64,000 nt of DNA from Paraburkholderia bannensis (GTDB taxonomy: Bacteria > Pseudomonadota > Gammaproteobacteria > Burkholderiales > Burkholderiaceae), in contig NZ_JACHBW010000018.1 in the NCBI RefSeq assembly GCF_014200455.1, positions 1 through 64,000 of the forward strand. The letters are read 5' to 3'. A program made the position numbers and the translations under genes. The notes beneath the pieces are model-generated. The model made no database searches, was not told the DNA's origin, and saw only the letters and a list, made by a program, of their open reading frames with translations. The number at the start of each line of letters is the position of its first letter. Positions within the stretch are counted from its first letter, which is position 1. Positions 8,440 to 16,823 of this stretch are shown here, one piece after another.

Positions 8440-11400
8440 TTATGCCTTTTCCACTTTCACAAGGAAGGACTTGAACTCGGGCGTCTGCGAATTGCCGTCG
8501 CCGACGGGCGGCGTAAGCGAATTCGTCAGATAGCCCGGTTTCGTCAGCCCCGTGAAGCCCCAGTGCAGCGGCACGCCCACGGTATGCACCTTCTTGCCAT
8601 CGATCATGAGCGCCTTGATGCGCTTCGTGACCACGGCAACGGCAATCAGATAACCGCGATTGCTCGATACCTTCACGCGCCCGCCATCGGCCACCCCCAC
8701 TTCCCTGGCCAGTTCCTCGCCGATTTCGACGAACTGCTGCGGCTGGATAATGGAGTTCAGGCGTGCGTGTTTGGTCCAGAAGTGGAAATGCTCCGTGAGA
8801 CGATAGGTGGTAGCGACATGCGGGAAAGCCTGCGCCGTCCCAAAGGTCTTGCGGTCGTCCGGAAACACCCGCGCGGCCGGATTGGAAGTGGCCTGCGGAT
8901 TGTGCGGATGGAACGGGTTGTAGCCCAGCGGGTTTTCAAACGGTTCGTAGTGCTCAGGGAACGGACCTTCGTTCATGCCGTCGCGGGCGAAGAAACGCGC
9001 CACGCCTTCTGGATTCATGATGAACGGCCCCATGCCCAGATCGGGCGATTCATCGACCTTGTAGTCGGGCACGTCCGCCCCGGTCCACGCCGCGCCATTC
9101 CAGCCGATCAGCTTGCGGGTGGGATCGAAGGGCTTGCCCGCGGTATCGCACGACGCGCGGTTATAGAGCACGCGCCGGTTGACCGGCCACGCCCAGGCCC
9201 AATTCAGCGTCTGGCCGATGCCGGTGGGGTCCGAGTTGTCGCGCCGGCCCATCTGGTTGCCCGCCTGGGTCCACGCGCCGCAGAAGATCCAGCAACCGCT
9301 CGCGGTGCTGCCATCATCCTTGAGTTGCGCGAATCCCGATAGTTGCTCACCCTTCTTCACGAGCACCTTGGTGGCGTCCTTCGGATCGGTCTGATCGGCG
9401 AGTGCCTTGCCGTTGTATTCCCTGGCAAGCTCCTCGGGTGTGGGGCTTTCCGGGTCGGAATACGGCCAGCTCAGCTTGAGGATCGGGTCGGGCACCTTGC
9501 CGCCGTCCTTTTGGTACGCGGCGCGAATGCGCAGGAACAGCCCCGACATGATCTCCAGGTCGCTCTTAGCCTCGAATGGCGGCTCCGCCCCCTTCCAGTG
9601 CCATTGCAGCACGCGGCTCGAACTCACCAGCGAACCGTTTTCCTCGGCAAAACAGGTGGTCGGCAGGCGAAAAACCTCGGTCTGGATCGAGCCCGTATCG
9701 ACATCGTTGTAGTCGCCGTACTTCCTCCAGAACTCGGATGTCTCGGTTGCGAGCGGGTCCATGATGACGAGCCACTTGAGCTTGCTGAGCGCCGAGACCG
9801 TTTTCGCCTTGTCCGGCGCGGAGGCGATCACGTTGAAGCCCTGGCAGATATAGCCCGTCATCTTGCCTTGATTCATCAACTCGATGGTCTGCAACAGGTC
9901 GTAGGGCTTGTCGAGCTTGGGCAGCCAGTCGTAGCCCCAATTGTTCTCCTGGGTGGCGTTATCGCCCCACCACGACTTCATGAAGCTCACGAAGAACGCG
10001 CCGTAATGCTGCCAGTAACTCAGTTGATTCGGCCGCAGCGGCTGCGGCGCGCGCTTCTTGATGTACTCGCCGTAATCCTGCTCGTCTTCGACCGGCAGCG
10101 TCATATAACCGGGCAGCAAGTTCGACATCAGGCCGAGATCGGTGAGCCCCTGGATGTTCGAGTGGCCGCGCAGCGCGTTCATGCCGCCGCCTGCAATGCC
10201 GATGTTGCCCAGCAGCAATTGCACCATTGCGCCCGTGCGGATCATCTGCGCGCCAATCGAGTGATGGGTCCAGCCCAGCGCATAGAGGATCGTGCCCGCG
10301 CGGCCCGGCACCGCCGTGCTCGCCAGCATTTCGCACACCTTGAGGAATTTATCCTTCGGTGTGCCGCACACTTTCTCCACCATCTCGGGCGTATAGCGCG
10401 AATAATGTTGCTTGAGCAACTGATACACGCAGCGCGGGTTTTGCAGCGTGTCGTCGGTTTTCACGAAGCCGTCGTCGCCCAGCTCGTAATTCCACGACGA
10501 TTTATCCGGATACGCGTGCTTTTCGGCGTTATAGCCCGAATAGATGCCATCGTTGAACGCATAGTCGTCGCGCACGATGAACGAGAAGTCCGTGTAGTTC
10601 TTCACGTACTCGTGCTGGATCTTGTCGTTCGTGAGCAACCAGTTGATCACCGCGCCCAGGAATGCGATGTCCGTGCCGGTGCGGATCGGCGCGTAATAGT
10701 CCGCCACCGATGCCGTGCGCGTGAAGCGCGGGTCCACCACGATGAGCCGCGCCTTGCGGTGCGCCTTGGCTTCCGTGACCCACTTGAAACCGCACGGGTG
10801 CGCCTCGGCCGCATTGCCGCCCATCACCAGAATCACGTCCGCATTGCGAATATCGACCCAATGGTTCGTCATCGCACCACGGCCAAACGTCGGGGCAAGA
10901 CCTGCCACCGTCGGGCCGTGTCAGACACGCGCCTGGTTATCGAATGCGAGCATGCCCCACGAGCGGGCCACCTTATGCGTGAGATAACCGACTTCGTTGC
11001 TGGCCGCCGATGCAGCCAGCATGCCGGTGCTCAGCCAGCGGTTGACCGTCTTGCCGTCCGCGGTTTTATCGACGAAATTCGCGTCGCGGTCTTCCTTGAG
11101 CAACTTCGCGATGCGATCGAGCGCCTCGTCCCACGAGATGCGTTTCCACTCGTTCGATCCCGCCGCACGGTATTCCGGATACTTAAGGCGATTCGGACTA
11201 TGAATGAAATCGATCAGGCTTGCGCCCTTGGGACAGAGCGTGCCGCGATTGACGGGGTGATCGGGATCGCCCTCGATGTGGATGATGCTCGCCGTCGCGT
11301 TCTTCGCGCCATCGCCGAGACCGTACATAAGGATGCCGCAACCGACCGAGCAGTAAGGACAGGTATTGCGGGTTTCAGTGGTGCGCGCCAGTTTGTATTG

Positions 11401-11511
11401 TCGGACTTCGGCAAGCGCATTGTCAGGCGCGAAGCCCATCAATGCGAGGCTGGATCCCGCCAGCGACGTAGCCGTGACCTTGAGGAACTGACGCCGGGAC
11501 ATCTGCAGCAT
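8440..11511 (-). CDS. fdoG: Formate dehydrogenase alpha subunit, selenocysteine-containing
   Basis: This is the catalytic molybdenum/tungsten bis-MGD subunit, which oxidises formate in the periplasm. The full gene encodes 1023 residues when the in-frame TGA at 10921-10923 is read as Sec (residue 197): context ARV-U-HGPTVAGLAPTFGRG, matching E. coli FdnG around its Sec196. The N-terminus has a Tat signal (SRRQFLK) and a cysteine group (CPYCSVGC) for a [4Fe-4S] cluster. ATG 11511 gives MLQMSRRQ; ATG 11502 is an alternative. Automatic callers would split it at the TGA. First gene of the minus-strand fdo-sel operon. Confidence 0.97.
10891..10923 (-). promoter_or_regulatory. SECIS element and UGA(Sec) codon of fdoG
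   Basis: Right after the TGA (10921-10923) the minus strand folds into a hairpin: CGG and GGCA pair with TGCC and CCG around the apical loop GGTCT (10910 to 10891). The loop and spacing match the SelB-binding SECIS of E. coli fdhF/fdnG, whose apical loop also reads AGGUCU. This is what separates a Sec codon from a stop. Confidence 0.85.
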
Positions 11512-11548
11512 GATGTACGTCCTCGGCTTTCTGGTTGTGGGTAGATTC

Positions 11549-11578
11549 AGTATAAGACGTTTTGGGATCCGGATCCCA
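11549..11578 (-). promoter_or_regulatory. Candidate promoter and palindromic operator upstream of fdoG
   Basis: A perfect 16-base palindrome TGGGATCCGGATCCCA lies at 11563-11578, and a TATACT hexamer at 11554-11549 reads toward fdoG, 38 bases before its ATG. The palindrome would overlap the -35 position, which has no TTGACA match, so a regulator may act there. Assignment is inference. Confidence 0.4.
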
Positions 11579-11787
11579 TGAGTTGCGTCTTGGCGTTCAC
11601 CCTATGTCCAACCCGATGTTCGCCCTGCCGCGCATCGCGCAACCGGGTATTGGGATTGCTATAGTCGAACGAAAGGTGCAGCGCAAAATCCGCGGCGACG
11701 CGAAGCGTGAAACGGGTTGCATGCTTGCTGAATCAAGCCCGATGACGCTGCGCACCTGGCACACGCTTGAACGCGGAACGCATAATC

Positions 11788-13197
11788 ATGACGACGATTT
11801 CATCCCGGCGGCTCGAATCGGCCGCGCGCAAGGAAGCTTCCTGGGTTGTCGACGCCTGCCGGCAATTCATCGCCGACCGCTGCCCATCGCTGGCCGCCAG
11901 CATCGCCTTTTATTCTGCGTTTTCGCTCGCGCCCACACTGGTCATGGTGATCGCCGTGGCCGGCTGGTTCTTCGGCGCCGACGCCGCGCGCGGCGAGCTT
12001 TTTCGTCAGGTGCATAACGTGCTGGGCAATGACGCCGCCGCCGGCATCACCACCATCGTGCAGAACGCCCATCGCGCGGGCGACGCGGGCGGCCTCGCCG
12101 CCGTGATTTCGCTGGTGCTGCTGGTGGTCGGGGCGTCCGCAACCTTCTCCTCGCTCAATTCGGCGCTCAATATAGTGTGGCCGCTGGACGGGCCGCGCAC
12201 CTCGTCGGTAATCGCACTGGTGCGGGTGCGGCTGATCTCGTTCGGGCTGGTGCTGGGCGTCGCCTTTCTGCTGATCGTGTCGCTCGTGCTCGACGCCGCC
12301 ATCACCTTTGTCGGCCAGTGGCTGCTGGGCGACTCCACCTATCTGTTCATCGGCAACATCGTGCAGTTCGTGGTGGGGCTGCTGGTGCTCGCGGTCGCGT
12401 TCGCTGCGCTATTGCGCTTCCTGCCCGATGCACTGGTGCAATGGCGCGACGCGATGGTGGGCGGCATTGTCGCCGCCGTGTTGTTTTCGGTCGGCAAGAA
12501 GCTGTTCGCTCTCTATCTCGCCCACGCGGGCATGGCGACGGCGTTCGGCGCGGCGGGCTCGCTCGCGGTGCTGCTGATGTGGCTGTACTTTTCGGCGGCG
12601 GTTCTGCTGCTGGGCGCGGAGTTCTCGGCGGCGCGCGGACGCCTGCACGATCCGCGCGGCGCATGGAGCTTTCTCGACGAACCTCCGCCCGGCAGCCGCG
12701 CCAAACTGGCCTCGGTGCTGGCCGCCTCGACGATCGCGCCGCGGCGCGAAGCCGCCAGCGGCGTGCGCAAGGCCGACGCCGTTGCAGGCGCAAGCGCTGC
12801 TGAAGCAGACGCCGCGCCGAGCAACGGCGCTTTGCCGCCCTACGCGGCAGCCGTGGCCGCCGAAGCCGCCGCTGGAACCCCCGCCGGCCCCGCCGATCTC
12901 GCTGCAGCCGACGCCGACGCGCCCCTGCGCGCCATCGGCCAGGCGCGTGCCGCGGGCCGCGCCTTCGCGCGGCGCGGCAATGGCGGCTTGCAGATCCGCC
13001 GCTCGGTGGTCCGCATCGAAGACAGCGCCACCTATGCCGCCGCACTCACGCTCGTTCATGCCGGTCGCACCATGGCCGCCGCCGACCGCTATATCAAGCG
13101 GCACCCGTGGAGTTCGGTCCTGATCGTCGCCAGCGCTGCCATCGCCGTCACCGCCGCCACCAGCCGCCGGCACGCCAGCTCACGCAGCAAATCCTGA
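11788..13197 (+). CDS. YihY/virulence factor BrkB family membrane protein
   Basis: Residues about 30-300 are the YihY/BrkB domain: about six hydrophobic segments, SLAASIAFYSAFSLAPTLV in the first, and GSLAVLLMWLYFSAAVLLLG near its end. The function of the family is not settled (it is not RNase BN as once named). Start ATG 11788 is preferred over an in-frame TTG at 11767. Residues 300-445 form an Ala-rich low-complexity linker, and the last 30 residues (RHPWSSVLIVASAAIAVTAA then basic residues) look like the membrane-anchored C-terminus of DUF883/ElaB proteins, an unusual addition. Total 469 residues. Divergent from fdoG. Confidence 0.88.
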   Translation: MTTISSRRLESAARKEASWVVDACRQFIADRCPSLAASIAFYSAFSLAPTLVMVIAVAGWFFGADAARGELFRQVHNVLGNDAAAGITTIVQNAHRAGDAGGLAAVISLVLLVVGASATFSSLNSALNIVWPLDGPRTSSVIALVRVRLISFGLVLGVAFLLIVSLVLDAAITFVGQWLLGDSTYLFIGNIVQFVVGLLVLAVAFAALLRFLPDALVQWRDAMVGGIVAAVLFSVGKKLFALYLAHAGMATAFGAAGSLAVLLMWLYFSAAVLLLGAEFSAARGRLHDPRGAWSFLDEPPPGSRAKLASVLAASTIAPRREAASGVRKADAVAGASAAEADAAPSNGALPPYAAAVAAEAAAGTPAGPADLAAADADAPLRAIGQARAAGRAFARRGNGGLQIRRSVVRIEDSATYAAALTLVHAGRTMAAADRYIKRHPWSSVLIVASAAIAVTAATSRRHASSRSKS

Positions 13198-13572
13198 GCG
13201 CCGGCCGGGCGCGCTGCCCTTCCCGCGCGCCTCTATATAAAGAGCACCGCTAACTTTGCGTGGAGCAACCAGGGCACACCCCTGGTTGCTCCACGTTTAC
13301 CCGTACACTCTAAAAACTGGAGTTGCACTTTTCGCGACTTGTAGTGAAAACGACAATAATGCAGAGTCGGCATTCCGATATTTCAGGATTCGGAGGAATC
13401 GCCGAATCTCCCGTATTTCAAGGCCTTACGCGCGTGTGTCAGCTTTTCGCGACACTGATTTTTTTTCAGTTCGAGAGATTTGCACCCCTGCGTTATTCTC
13501 CTTTACGCAACAGCTGCAATCAAATTGCGCAACAGCAACAACTAAATCAAACATCTGCGTGGAGAATTCTGG
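13198..13572. other. Intergenic region between yihY-like gene and porin
   Basis: No gene is seen. The left part has a strong hairpin (listed separately). From about 13300 on, base composition turns AT-rich, as expected for the regulated leader of an abundant porin. Several TTTC/ACAAT-like hexamers occur but none pairs convincingly, so no promoter is called. Confidence 0.6.
13259..13295. terminator. Perfect 16-bp inverted repeat, likely terminator
   Basis: CGTGGAGCAACCAGGG (13259-13274) and its exact complement (13280-13295) flank a 5-base loop CACAC, followed by TTTACC. It lies 61 bases after the yihY-like stop and could end that transcript, though the T run is short. The perfect 16-bp arms are longer than for most terminators. 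Confidence 0.5.
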
Positions 13573-14763
13573 ATGAAACGAGTCGCACTCTCGACCCTCT
13601 CGCTGGCACTGCTGGCCGTTACTGGCGTGGCACATGCCCAGAGCAGCGTCACCCTGTACGGCGTGATCGATGAATCGATCCAGTGGGCACACAACGTGGA
13701 CACCAACGGCGCCAACAAGAACCTGTATCAACTGGCCGGCGGCAATCTGTCGGGCAACCGCTGGGGCCTGAAAGGCACGGAAGATCTGGGCGGCGGTCTG
13801 AAGGCGATTTTCCAGTTGGAAAGCGGCTTCAACGTCAACAACGGCAAGTTCTCGGCATTTAACGCAAGCACCACGATCTTCGGCCGTCAGGCATACGTCG
13901 GTTTGACGCATGACCAGTTCGGTACGGTCACGCTGGGCCGCCAGTATGATCCGTTGGTCGACATGGTTCAGCCGCTGACGGGCGACAACTACTTCGGCAG
14001 CGAATTTGCCACGCCGGGTGACGTCGACAACAACGACAACAGTTCGCGCACCAACAACGCGATCAAGTACGTGTCGCCGGTGTTCGACGGCTTCCAGTTC
14101 GAAGGCATGTACGCACTGGGCGGCGTCGCTGGCGCAACCGGTTCGGGTCAAAGCTGGGGTGCGGCTGCAACGTACGGCATCGGCTCGTTCAACGCTGCTG
14201 CTGGCTACTTCCGCATGGATAACTCGTCGACCCCGGCAGACCGCATCGCAGCGTCGAACGGCGGCTGGGCTTCGGGCGCGACTTCGGACAACGTGTTCTA
14301 CGACGGCAGCGTGATCACCAACAGCCTCGCTTCGGCGAAGTCGGTTGGCATCGCGTCAATCGCTACGCAGTACGTCGCTGGTCCGTTCACGTTCGGCATC
14401 CGTTACAGCAACGTGCAGTTCAAGCCGGACGGCTACTCGGCGTTCGCGTCGACCGAGCGCTTCAACGTCGGTGGCGGCTTCCTGGGCTATCAGCTCAATC
14501 CGGCACTGCTGCTGGGCCTCGGCTACGTCTACACGCACGCCGCAGGCGAAACGTCGAGCACGTACCACCAGATTTCGCTCGGCGCGGACTACAACCTGTC
14601 GAAGCGCACCGACCTGTACGCCGTGGCGGCTTACCAGCACGCAAGCGGCACGCAGCCGGGCACGCCGGGTGTGAACGCCACCGCATCGATCGGTTCGTAC
14701 GGCATCAACTCGGCAACGAGCTCGCAGGAACTGGTCAGCCTGGGCATCCGCCACAAGTTCTGA
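13573..14763 (+). CDS. Gram-negative general porin (Burkholderiales type)
   Basis: The 396-residue outer-membrane beta-barrel begins with a signal peptide (MKRVALSTLSLALLAVTGVAHA) followed by QSSVTLYGVIDESI, the standard mature start of the Burkholderia/Bordetella porin family. It ends in Phe (LVSLGIRHKF), the signal for BAM assembly. NLSGNRWGLKGTEDLGGGL and IFGRQAYVGLTHDQFGTVTLGRQYD are family hallmarks. The start follows GGAGAATTCTGG. It is flanked by an AT-rich leader and a strong terminator, so it is likely transcribed alone. Substrate range cannot be read from sequence. Confidence 0.95.
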   Translation: MKRVALSTLSLALLAVTGVAHAQSSVTLYGVIDESIQWAHNVDTNGANKNLYQLAGGNLSGNRWGLKGTEDLGGGLKAIFQLESGFNVNNGKFSAFNASTTIFGRQAYVGLTHDQFGTVTLGRQYDPLVDMVQPLTGDNYFGSEFATPGDVDNNDNSSRTNNAIKYVSPVFDGFQFEGMYALGGVAGATGSGQSWGAAATYGIGSFNAAAGYFRMDNSSTPADRIAASNGGWASGATSDNVFYDGSVITNSLASAKSVGIASIATQYVAGPFTFGIRYSNVQFKPDGYSAFASTERFNVGGGFLGYQLNPALLLGLGYVYTHAAGETSSTYHQISLGADYNLSKRTDLYAVAAYQHASGTQPGTPGVNATASIGSYGINSATSSQELVSLGIRHKF

Positions 14764-14835
14764 TCGACGGCATGAGCCGGGCGCAAGCCCGGCCACGCGA
14801 CGAGACCTCGCAGCCAGAAATCTCACGCTGCACCC

Positions 14836-14872
14836 AAACCAGCCTTCGGCGCGAGCCCAGGCTGGTTTTTTA
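14836..14872 (+). terminator. Rho-independent terminator after the porin
   Basis: Ten-base arms AAACCAGCCT (14836-14845) and AGGCTGGTTT (14859-14868) are followed by a T run to 14871. It is 73 bases past the porin stop. Confidence 0.9.
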
Positions 14873-14927
14873 TTGGCCGTGCGGCGTGCTGCGCTGCCTG
14901 GTTACGCTGATGTGGCTTGCGCCTGAC

Positions 14928-15827
14928 TTACTTCAGCCGCCCCAGTGCGGCCGTTGCATGCCGAACGAAAGCATCGGCCAGCGGCGACGTTTCGGGTTGC
15001 CCGCCGCGCGCCACATTGACCGGCACGTCGAGCGCCGGCTCGAAACGCTTCACTGCGACGCGCGTTCCCAAGGCCGCCGCCGTCACTGGATCGACGAGCG
15101 CGATGCCCATCCCCGCCTCTACCAGCGTCACCACCGCCTGCGCGAGATCCGCTTCCAGGCCGCCCGCGCGCGTCACCGCGCATTCGGCAAACAGGCGATC
15201 GATGCGCAGACGCGCGGGCGTGCCCGCCGCGAACGCGATGAACGCCTCGCCTTCGCAATCCGCCGCGCTCAGCACACGCTTGCGCGCTAGCAAATGACCG
15301 CGCGGCACGATCGCGCGCATCGGCCATTGCCCCAGACGTTCGAGCCGTACGCCGCGCGGCGGTGCGGCGTCGTTCACGATGGCCAGATCGCAGCGCTGCG
15401 CGGCTACGCGTTCGAGCGCAAGCGCCGCTTCGAGCGTGAGCAGCGTCACGTCTACACCTTCGTGTTCATGCGCGAAGGCCGCCGCCACGCGTGGCAGAAA
15501 ATCAGCCGCAAGCTCCGGCGTTGCCGCCACGCAGATCGCACCGCGGCGCTGCTCGCGAATCTGCGCGGCCGCCTGAACCACGCGATCGAAGCCGCTGAAT
15601 GCGCGCTCCACTTCTGCATGCAGCGCATGCGCCTGCGCGGTAGGCCATAGGCGGCCTTGCCTGCGCTCGAACAGCACAAACCCCACACTCGATTCGAAAT
15701 CCGCCAGCAAACGGCTCGCCGCAGGTTGCGACACGCCAAGCATGTGCGCGGCGCGCGTGACGGTGCGCGCATGCATCAAGGCGCGAAATGCCTCGATCTG
15801 GCGAACGCTGAGTTCATTGTCGGCCAT
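14928..15827 (-). CDS. LysR-family transcriptional regulator
   Basis: The 299-residue protein has the LysR layout: an N-terminal winged helix-turn-helix (residues 5-62: LSVRQIEAFRALMHARTVTRAAHMLGVSQPAASRLLADFE) and a periplasmic-binding-protein-like effector domain (about 90-295). The ligand and targets are unknown. The adjacent porin is convergent and the HU gene upstream runs on the same strand but ends in its own terminator, so no target is obvious from context. NELSVRQIEAF at the start is common in betaproteobacterial regulators of amino-acid or opine-type pathways, which is only a hint. Confidence 0.92.
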   Translation of the reverse strand: MADNELSVRQIEAFRALMHARTVTRAAHMLGVSQPAASRLLADFESSVGFVLFERRQGRLWPTAQAHALHAEVERAFSGFDRVVQAAAQIREQRRGAICVAATPELAADFLPRVAAAFAHEHEGVDVTLLTLEAALALERVAAQRCDLAIVNDAAPPRGVRLERLGQWPMRAIVPRGHLLARKRVLSAADCEGEAFIAFAAGTPARLRIDRLFAECAVTRAGGLEADLAQAVVTLVEAGMGIALVDPVTAAALGTRVAVKRFEPALDVPVNVARGGQPETSPLADAFVRHATAALGRLK

Positions 15828-15993
15828 AATATAAAGACATGGTCTGCTGAATAAATTCCATCAATACAGCGTCAAGCGAAGATTTTCCGCGCGAAATCTT
15901 CCTTATTTATCGCCAGATATTACAGCACTTCATTCCATAACATGCACACATTGAACTGCGCGCGTTTCACACGCACTTATTTTTCGCGGACAA

Positions 15994-16029
15994 ATAAAAA
16001 TCCCCGCGGGCGCAAAGCCAACGGGGATT
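15994..16029 (-). terminator. Rho-independent terminator of the HU/H1-like gene
   Basis: On the minus strand AATCCCCG (16029-16022) pairs with CGGGGATT (16006-15999), followed by TTTTATTT. It lies about 50 bases past the stop at 16079. Confidence 0.85.
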
Positions 16030-16078
16030 CTTTGGGTACTGACGCAAACCGCAACCGTCTTGGCTGCGGCGCGAGGCT

Positions 16079-16543
16079 TTAGCCTGCTGCTGCGTCCTTC
16101 AGCTTTTTCAGCGCGCGTGCCTTGACGCGAACGCTAGCCGGCTTGGCCGGGAACCAGCGCTCTGCACCCGTGAACGGGTCCTTGCCGAAGCGCTTCTTCT
16201 TCGCCGGCACAGCCTGAACGACGATCTTCAGAAGGCCCGACAGCGTGAATTCGCCAGCGCCCTTCTTGTGGACCGAACCCAGGATCGTGTCTTCCAGTGC
16301 GGCGAGCACAGCCTTCGTTGCCTTCGGCTCGACACCAGCGCGCTCAGCGACGTGAGCAGCCAGCGAGGCCTTCGTGAAGGTGTCCTTGATCGGCGACGGA
16401 GCGCCGGACGCCTTCACGGCGACCTTCTTAGCTGCGGGCGTCTTGGCTGCGGCCGTCTTGGCGGGCGCTGCTTTCTTTGCAACAACCTTCTTGGCCGGGG
16501 CAGCAACTGCCTTTTTGGCCACTTTCTTTGCGGAAGTCGGCAT
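16079..16543 (-). CDS. HU-family DNA-binding protein with H1-like Lys/Ala-rich N-terminal tail
   Basis: Residues about 55-150 are an HU/IHF fold (TKASLAAHVAERAGVEPKATKAVLAALEDTI and GAGEFTLSGLLKIVVQAVPAKKKRFGKDPFTG). Residues 1-48 are a tail of KKA/AKK/PAKK repeats resembling eukaryotic H1 C-termini. Total 154 residues against about 90 for plain HU. It probably compacts DNA as an abundant nucleoid protein, the tail adding sequence-independent affinity. The conserved proline-containing beta arm of HU appears altered (PAKKKRFGKDPFTG in place of the usual GRNPxTGE stretch), so DNA bending may differ. Monocistronic with its own terminator. Confidence 0.9.
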   Translation of the reverse strand: MPTSAKKVAKKAVAAPAKKVVAKKAAPAKTAAAKTPAAKKVAVKASGAPSPIKDTFTKASLAAHVAERAGVEPKATKAVLAALEDTILGSVHKKGAGEFTLSGLLKIVVQAVPAKKKRFGKDPFTGAERWFPAKPASVRVKARALKKLKDAAAG

Positions 16544-16823
16544 GTTTCTCCTACCAGTGTTGGTCAGTGAAGCGACGAAGCACTACGGGATGCAGATGCT
16601 TCATCGGCGGATTCTACAAGCGTGCAAGCGTTTTGCGTCATTCTTTTGCATCGCCGATGCAAATTTTTTGTTTCAAACCCACTCTCGAACGCATTTTGAC
16701 GCCTGTTTACAGGGGTAAACGTGCCCGGGCGCGCCTGCCAAACATGTCGTGCGCCTCGACGCGACACAGCGGCGCTGCAGCGAAAACGCCACACGTATGG
16801 CGTTTTTCGCGTTCAAGCGCGCT

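Noticed and set aside
8440..11511. fdoG as a pseudogene or two genes split by a stop at 10921-10923
   Set aside because: The TGA has the exact Sec context, a SECIS hairpin follows, and selA, selB and selC lie downstream.
9343..11544. A 733-codon plus-strand frame opposite fdoG
   Set aside because: Antisense shadow of fdoG; composition is Arg/His/Val-biased and no domain is visible.
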